Positions 57,407-64,000 of a stretch of 64,000 bases of DNA are shown piece after piece (position 1 is the first letter of the stretch; every line of letters starts with the position of its first letter). Below the pieces are notes generated by a model. It had not been told where the DNA came from. It did no database searches and saw only the letters and a list, made by a program, of their open reading frames with translations. The stretch lies in the NCBI RefSeq assembly GCF_000315625.1, contig NW_005434649.1, positions 60,001 through 124,000 on the forward strand, given 5' to 3'. The DNA is from Guillardia theta CCMP2712 (taxonomy: Eukaryota > Cryptophyceae > Pyrenomonadales > Geminigeraceae). Both the position numbers and the translations under genes were made by a program.

Positions 57407-59609
57407 ATGATTTCAAGAGAAGGGCGAAGGGCGGTGATGGTGGCTGGTGGTGGGCTGCTGGTGGTTGCAATGGCCTTGTGGACAGTGGGAAGGGGCGACT
57501 CCGATGCTCCGCAAGAGAAGCTTGCAGAGAGAGCAAACCTGTATGGTAGTGACTTGTGGAAAGGAATGTGGAGGAACGCGGGGGTTGCTGGTCCAGGGCA
57601 CTTTAATTGGCCACATGTAGCCAGCAAGAACGCTCCTACGGCTCATGTTGAACACGCACAAGATCAGAGCACCCATCATCAGGATAGGGCAAGACAGCAC
57701 GATGCGCCACGTAGCATCAAGGAAGCAGCAAGGTCTCGCATAGCCAAGTTGGCTCAGACGAGCCATCTCCCGGCAGTCAGTATCGTGCAACCAGTTGGCG
57801 CTGGAGGACAGCAGCAGTCGAACCAGATTGAACAGGAGCAGGAGCGGGAGCATGAGCATGAGGAGGTCAAAGAACAGGTGAGCAAGAACCCCAGTGACAG
57901 CGCGGAATCGCAAGCAGCACCAAAGTCCCCTCAGGAGGGTCAGTATGGCTGGAGACCTGGGATGGATACGATCCGTTGGCCTGACCAGCAAGTTGAGGAG
58001 GAGGTTGTTCCACCACAGGAAGTCCAGCAAGAGCAGCCCTCTTCTGTGAGCGTTCAGACCCAACCTCCAAGCTCTCCGACGACCCCGAGCAGTCCGAGCG
58101 AGATTCCATTGATGCGATCAACAGCGACTGATGTCATCAATGCAGTCCCGATGGAACCGGACGTGGAAGCTGCAGGTTCAGCTTCCCACCTCTCCCTCTC
58201 AACCTCTCGTCGCCCTTCGTCCCTGTCTCTCTTCCTGCCAGGTCGTGTAAGCTGACACTCGTCATGCAGCGATCAGCGGAAACTGGACAAGACGAGCAGC
58301 GGCAGGTGCATTCTGCAAGCAGGACCCGACAGGGTCACCTGAGCAGATGGTGCGAATGTCCTTGGGGGAATGAGCGAGGGCGTGCTGACCTTGCGCTCAG
58401 CCGAGACAGTGTGCTGTGTGGGAGCAGCCGGCGTGGGGTCGGATGAAGAAACTGCCGGTGATTCGATGCCTCAGGGTCGGTCGGGCGGCTTTTGACTTGT
58501 ATGGAAGGTGGGGAACAGCCCGCAAGTTGCCAATGGCTGCATCGAATACACCTGTCGCTCAGTTCGGGCTGAGCACGTAATCTTCCTGGACCAAAGGCTC
58601 GAGCTGATGCTGAAGCGGCTGCTCCTGGCCTGCGAGCATGGCGCCAGCATGATCGGATCATGGGCGAATGTAAGGAAGCGCTCCGAAGCTTGCTGTCACG
58701 CGAGCTCGAGTGAAGTGTGTCACAGGAAACTTGGATCCGGATGAAGTTGAACTGGGCGCGAATGTTCGGTCTTCAACACACTTACGAGCAGGCGGCAAAC
58801 GAGCATCTGGCATGGATGCAGGAGGAGGCGTTCAGAAAGAGCGTGATGGTGAGAATGCGGCAGAGGCAGAGGCAGAGGCAGAGGGATAGTTTGGCGCAGG
58901 GAGAGAGGAATCTGACGTGGAGGTGTGCTGTTGGTGATGTGTTCATGGTGAACAGGTGAAAATGAAGGGAGATACTTCTTCGTTTGGCGAGTACACTCAC
59001 GTAGACCCGATGACAATCACTCCCGGTGAAATTTGATCCTCAACAGAAGGTGTCAAACTTAGGTTTTCATCTGACGTCAATCCTTCAGGCACGAGGATGG
59101 AGAGTGCGGTGTCAGGCTGCATGTACCCGTTCATGAACTGCAAGAACCAGCTCCTGCAGGCAAAGAGACTTTGCCACGATGACGGATACTGGTATGAAGA
59201 GGGGAGGATCAGGATTGGAAGGAGGAAAGGGGGGGAGGAAAGAGTTTCTTTCAACAAGAGGTGGGGGGAGGGGAGGGGGGAGGCGAAGGAGGAGGAAGAG
59301 GAGGAGGAAGTCGTGGGGGTGCGGCATCTGACCTTGTGCTGTAGGGTGAGGCACGTGAGAGACTTTCATTGCACGGGAGGTTTCATCGCGTCGGAGCCAG
59401 GGGAGGCGGAGAAGTGGAAGTACATCGATCACTTCGCCATCTCCATGGCGCTGCTGGTCGGGGCCGTGGTCATCGGCCTCGTCGTCCGGGCCTACATGCT
59501 GAACCGGCTGGCCAAGCATGCGGGAGTAGATCACAGGCTGTGGTGGCTGAGGGGACAGACAGAGCAGTCGACGCCTCCAGATCGGGAGATCGTGCAGATC
59601 ACTGTGTGA
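57407..59609 (+). CDS. Two-TM membrane protein of unknown function
   Basis: ATG 57407 (MISREGRRAVMVAGGG) precedes a signal anchor (VMVAGGGLLVVAMALWTVG). Residues to about 250 are Gln/Glu/Pro/Ser-rich and disordered. Then smaller exons: one near 58269 (AISGNWTRRAAAGAFCKQDP), one ending 58507 (MKKLPVIRCLRVGRAAFDLY), 58597-58669 (ELMLKRLLLACEHGASMIG), 58726-58848 (MKLNWARMFGLQHTYEQAAN...), a piece near 59045-59160, and a last exon from about 59346 (VRHVRDFHCTGGFIAS) with a C-terminal membrane helix (ISMALLVGAVVIGLVVRAYM) and a short tail to the stop at 59609. The lumenal part has several Cys and Trp, hinting at a secretory-pathway enzyme, but no catalytic motif is recognised. 58840-58890 contains a GGCAGA repeat in an intron. 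Confidence 0.55.
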
Positions 59610-59857
59610 GGTAGGAGATACGTCATGGAGGGGAAGGAAGTTTCAAGGTCAATACGAAGCTGTTTCCAAAGGAATCGGATCATGGCGGGATGGTTCAATC
59701 TTCGTGTGAGGAAGAGAAGGGGAGGGGAGGGGAAGAAGAGTTGTTGAGGGCTCCTCAAAGTCAACGTCCCTTAGATCTGCGAGGAGGATCAAGGATGCGC
59801 TGTTGACATGTCAATGTGCTGTTGTATATAGTAAAGCTAATCCTCGACCGACTTGTC

Positions 59858-62162
59858 TTACTTTTTCTTCTTCCCCTTCTTAGAACTTGTCCCATCCTTG
59901 TATACCTCACGAAAGAGCGATTCCTGTGAAGGAGAAGGAGGATGGTCAGCCGTTTCCCCTCTAGCCCCGCACCTACTCACCTTGATCCCGTTCCCCGACA
60001 GTGTGAACACCGAAAGCCTCCTCGTCGGCACCCGCAGAAGCTCAGCAGCATCTTGCCCTATCCCGAGATTGTTTTCTAATAGAAGCTGTGGGAGGGTCAG
60101 GAAATGGTGGGAGCGGGAGGAGGGCGAGAGGGCGAACGAGGGAGAAAGTTGACTTGCGATAGGGGAGGACAAAGATCGAGGAAAGTAGCAGCACAAGTTG
60201 TAGGCGGAGAAGATGAGAAGAGCTGGGGATCAGAGGAAGGAGTAAGAGGGAGGACAAGTTGGAAGCTCTGGGAGGAAGAGGAAGGGGAGGGGAAGTAAAG
60301 GAAAGCCGGAGAGAGAGGAGGGGAAGGGATAGATCGTCACCTCCTCTAGAGACACGTTGAGGCTGAGCTGCTTCACCATGAACTTGAACTGGCTGATGCG
60401 CTGGATAGAGTCACCCAGCTCGTGGTAGGTGGAGGGGGAGAAGCAAGTCCCCCTCTGTATCCCCAGCTGACATAGCCTGATCGCCTTGACCCCCTGCGCA
60501 TGCTTCGACACCTCCGTGCCGCAGCTGCCCCGACTGAGAAAGACGCTCCCCCCGCTGATAGAACGTATCCGAATGATCTCTCGCCCGACATGCAGGCAGG
60601 CGCCCTTGACGATGCCGAGCTCGAACAGTTGCCGCTCGGAGACAGGCGTGTACCTCTGTAGGAAGTTCTTGCTCGTGGTCTCGTTGCCGGCAGACGGAAA
60701 GACAGGCTGCAGGCTCTGCAGCGGCAGGACGAACTTGACCGCGTCGAGGTCCTCCCGAATGATGAAAGCGCAATCTGCAACGATATCCGTCACGTGAATC
60801 ATCTCCATCCCCATCTGGCAGTAGCATCCCTTGGTGATCTGAGCTCGGAATACCTGGAAGGAGTCCTGCTTTAGGTGGGCCCAAGTCTCCTCCTTCTCAA
60901 GGGGACAGGCCAGCGACACTTCGAAGTTCGACTCGTCCACCTGGACTACTTTCTGCGTCCCGTTCTTATCCATCACCTTGTACGTGATGTCCTCCGTGAA
61001 CGAGTTGTCACACAGGTTCAACTTCTGCAGAGTCTCCGTGGCCGCAAACAGCTTCGGCTCTCCCTCGATGTACGATGTGAACAGTTCCCATCCTGCCCAA
61101 GGGCCCTGGGTGGCCCGGTAGTTCCCCGACGTGCCCTCCATCGGCTGTGCTCGGAACTCATCGCTCAGCACAGCCTTCAGTTCCAAGTCCCACAAGTTGG
61201 TCGCGTTCCCATCCTCATCCTGCTTGTCGCTGCTGAACTGACGGACCGACGTGGGTGCCCAGAGTTCTTGGTTGGTCATCCCCGCAAAGATTGGGATCAA
61301 GGAGTACCCAGGCAGGCTGTTACCTTCCTCATCAATGTACAGACCCAACTTGTTCCCCTTGAGGTCCAGCGACTTGACCTTCGAACCCTTGATGATGCCA
61401 TCAGCGATCAACTGCCCGCTGCGCGAGGTCAGGCCGCAGAACGCCAAGCTCAGGGTCGACACGTTGGTGTTGTTTCTCAGCCCCGACGCGATATGCTCGA
61501 CCCCCGCATCCCCGAAGTGATTGAAATCCAGTGTCAGCGATCGCAATGGCACGTGGGCCTTGAGACTCTCGCCGAGCAGTTCGCAGCCTTGCAGTCCGAT
61601 GCCGCAGTCCACCAGTTCCAGGTGTAACAATCCCTCCCACACGTCCGGCTTCGGCGGCTTCATCCCAAACTCTAACAATCCTTTGAGCCCTTCATCTTCT
61701 ACCGGAGAATGCCAGAAGCATATGCTCTTGACCCTGCAGTGGAGGGGACAAACCTCTTTCAACGACTGGGGCAACGAAACAGAAATCAGAATAGGAACGA
61801 GGAAAGAGTGTGGAGTAGATAGTAGAACTCACTCGCCCGAGCTGCTTAATCGCAAGAGGGTTCAGGTTGTCTACCTCTCTCTTGCCATCCTCCTTCACTT
61901 CCCCGGCAAACACGAGCTTCATCGTCTCCTTGGCCTCCTCGGGACCATTCGGACGCGCCCAACCCTGACTGTCGTACAACTTGTTGAGCAAGGCATTATC
62001 AACAGTGACCTAGAATCAACTCAGCTCTGAACGAGAACAGGAAGGAGACTTATCAAGTAGACACACCTGGACGTCATGGAGGTGCTTCTCCACGCTCTCC
62101 TTCACCCTCTTCATCTTCAGCTTGTTCCCGTCGTCGTCGACCTTCCCTCCCTTCCCCGACAT
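59858..62162 (-). CDS. Leucine-rich-repeat (RNI-like) protein
   Basis: Exons 62067-62162, 61833-62009, 60341-61765, 59981-60085, 59858-59923; 1869 nt, 622 aa, phases agree. ATG 62162 (MSGKGGKVDDDGNKLKMK) is chosen; the frame is open further 5' but without an ATG. Residues 90-220 hold ribonuclease-inhibitor-type LRRs (LHLELVDCGIGLQGCELLGE, RSLTLDFNHFGDAGVEHIAS, VSTLSLAFCGLTSRSGQLIA, VKSLDLKGNKLGL). A long middle part with repeated GCYCQMGMEMIHVTD- and GACLHVGREIIRIRS-like segments is not an LRR; the pair looks like a duplicated small beta module near residues 400 and 490. LRR-like sequence resumes at the end (LLLENNLGIGQ, LSVFTLSGNGIK), and the protein ends in a Lys-rich tail. Probably cytosolic or ciliary scaffold; no F-box or kinase. 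Confidence 0.75.
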
Positions 62163-62867
62163 TCTCTCAACTGCCGCCAAACAGGTCTCCCTCAGAGCTT
62201 GTGCTAGACGATTTGGGGGCAGCAGTAGTGACCACTTCACAAAATACAACTTCAAGTCCGCCTCACTATAGTCAATAGAGATTTTGCGATGGCAGTGATC
62301 TGTTCTATTTCATTTTCGGACTGGATCACCCTACCCCCTACTTTGTCAACATAACACAGGGGATTGTTGGGGTCCTCCATCCTTGTCCCCTGGCGTCGTC
62401 GCATACGCGGTCAGGAGGTAGGGAGGAACCCTTGAGCTGTGAGTTGCAAGAGGAGGAGACAGAACATCAAAGAGCAGATACGAGGATAGAGGGATAGAGG
62501 GATACAGAGATCAGACAGGAGGTAGCAAGTGGACTGGGCAAGGCAGCCAGAGGCTGAAGGAGAAGGCAACTTAAAAGGCCAACATGCGCAATATCGTACT
62601 GCTGGTTGCAAGGCTATACAGTCCCGTGCATAACTTCTCCGTCCTCTCAGCGGATCCTGGGTATGGTGAAGATGAAACTTGGTACGAGGAACCGGGCATT
62701 GACGAGAACGGTCACTCAAGGTATCATATGAAGGAATGTTTAGAGCGAAACGGACAAGTCCTTCCTTTTTGTTTCCAGGATGAGAACGCGGACCCAGGCA
62801 TTGATTACAGTTCGTGGACTTTCTTCACAGCTTGAAATTTAATGATAGCAATCTGGTTTATTGATTT
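62163..62867. other. Spacer between LRR gene and aminotransferase
   Basis: 62325-62390 carries CACCCTACCCCCTAC and GGTCCTCC words near the LRR gene start. An 83-codon plus-strand frame (62584-62835, MRNIVLLVARLYSPVHNFSV...) has a hydrophobic start and plausible codon use, but no recognisable domain; it may be a small secreted protein or chance. Confidence 0.35.
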
Positions 62868-64000
62868 TTAATGGATGGCCACGGACCAATCACGAAACTG
62901 CTTTCTGCCATATTGAATGTCACAAAGCTCGTGGAACAGTCTCGTCGACAACTCCCCAGCTCTGCCGTCCTTGCCGCAAGGTATCGCATACTCCTTTCCC
63001 ATGTATGAGATCCCGTTGATCGGTGATACAATGGCTGCTGTTCCAGCTCCAAAGATCTCGATCACCCTCCCCTCGTTTGCAGCGTTGATGAGATCTGCCA
63101 TGGTGAAAGTTTTCTCCGACACCTCGAACTCACGCCATTCTCTCGTAAGTTCCAAGATGCTGTCTCGCGTCACACCTGGAAGGATGGTGCCGTCCAACGG
63201 GGCTGTGATGAGCTCCCGCTTGCCGTCCGCCCTCTTCCAGAAGACGAAGAAGTTCATCGAACCGACCTCGGTGACGTAATCCTCCTCCCCGAACAGCCAC
63301 AGCACTTGCGAGTAGCCTTGCTGTGCCGCCATCTTCTGCGGAAGGAGCCCAGGAGCATAGTTGCCTCCAACCTGCCACGACAAGTCAGTCGACACATCCA
63401 CGGTGATCTGCTCCAACCTTGTTGCAGCCAGTCCCCCCCGGCCATGCTCGCTTGAACTTCGACTCCGCCAGCACCTTAACCGGGGCGAAGCCGTCTTTGA
63501 AGTAAGGTCCCACCGGGCAGGCGATCACGTAGAAGAGAGCATGATGAGCCGGATGAACTCCGAGCGAAGAGCTCGTGGCAATGACAGTCGGCCGGATGTA
63601 GAGCGAGAACCCATCCTTGTCCGGTATCCAGTCTCGGTCTACCTTGAGGAACTGTTTGAGACATTCGATGAACTGATTGCCGTCGAACATGGGCATGGAT
63701 AGGCGTTGGCACGAGTCGTTGAGACGCTTCATATTCTTGTCGGGTCGAAACAATCGCACCACACCTGATTTGTCTTTGTACGCCTTCATGCCCTCAAAGC
63801 ATTGGACGCCGTAGTGCAAGCAAGGTGCCGCTGCGTCGATCGACAAGGGGTGGTGAGGAACGATTTGCGGGGCACTGAACCCATCCTTCTCATCCCACTC
63901 AATCTCCAGCATATGATCAGTAAAGAATTTTCCAAAGGGTAGAGAGTTGTCGAAGACAGGTTTGGGCTTCAGAGCCGTCGCTCGCTGTATCTGTAGGGAT
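62868..64000 (-). CDS. Branched-chain amino acid aminotransferase (5' end beyond right edge)
   Basis: PLP enzyme (fold type IV) that interconverts Val, Leu and Ile with their 2-oxo acids. Exons 63418 to beyond 64000, and 62868-63371, separated by a 46-nt intron. Visible hallmarks: HYGVQCFEGMKAYKDKSG, RLFRPDKNMKRLNDSCQRL, FSLYIRPTVIATSSSLGV, GTGCNK joined to VGGNYAPGLLPQ (the Lys binding PLP is the last codon before the intron), EVGSMNFFVFW, LDGTILPGVTRDSILEL, and EIFGAGTAAIVSPI. The reading frame is open to the window edge (KPKPVFDNSLPFGKFFTDHM), so residues before this, including any organelle leader, are missing. The stop is at 62868. Confidence 0.93.

Noticed and set aside
58576-58595. A 20-nt intron in the two-TM protein gene
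   Set aside because: Phases allow it, but an ordinary 89-nt intron (58508-58596) ending at the same acceptor also keeps frame and is more likely.

Overview
This window looks like nuclear DNA of a unicellular alga with a secondary plastid, most likely a cryptophyte such as Guillardia theta. That assignment is inference, made without any database search. The grounds are: dense genes on both strands with many short GT-AG introns (mostly about 45-90 nt), a bipartite signal-plus-transit leader with Phe at the expected cleavage point (55947-56914), axonemal-type proteins beside a nucleocytoplasmic OGT/SPINDLY-type enzyme, and abundant simple-sequence DNA. A 100-N scaffold gap sits at 32136-32235.

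Layout, left to right. The first 2.6 kb is the 5' part of an ionotropic-glutamate-receptor-like channel gene (minus). From 3.7 to 8 kb there is an armadillo/HEAT-like gene plus further HEAT-like coding pieces (plus). An N-terminal glutamine amidohydrolase (NTAQ1, minus) at 8.2-8.9 kb and a Na/phosphate-cotransporter-like membrane protein (plus) at 10.2-11.6 kb follow. From 11.8 to 24.5 kb everything is on the minus strand: a coiled-coil protein, an EF-hand/WD40 axonemal-type protein, an OGT-like glycosyltransferase with N-terminal signal anchor, and a small protein with PCNA-box-like tail motifs.

From 24.6 to 29.7 kb (minus) lies the most striking gene: 17 exons whose phases all agree and which join an MTHFR-like TIM-barrel domain to a complete photolyase/cryptochrome domain (834 codons plus a possible leader). 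A 3-kb stretch with no convincing gene and the scaffold gap follow. Then come an ABC1/UbiB-family gene lacking its catalytic centre (plus, 33.0-36.4 kb), a coiled-coil gene (minus), a CRAL-TRIO/Sec14 protein and a 2-oxoglutarate oxygenase (plus), a SAM-domain protein with a Q/M/Y-rich tail (minus), an EF-hand protein (plus), an ELO fatty-acid elongase (minus), a mitochondrion-targeted helical-repeat protein (plus), a plastid-targeted small protein (minus), a two-TM membrane protein (plus), a leucine-rich-repeat protein (minus) and a branched-chain aminotransferase that runs off the right edge (minus).

Genes do not form operons; neighbours are mostly unrelated. Intergenic spacers, particularly those between divergent genes, repeatedly carry G-rich blocks of the type GGGTGGGGTAC/GGTAGGGTAC. 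Three minus-strand genes have extremely GC-rich islands directly upstream. Exon coordinates in the entries were derived by hand from GT-AG (rarely GC-AG) boundaries, reading-frame continuity and family resemblance.
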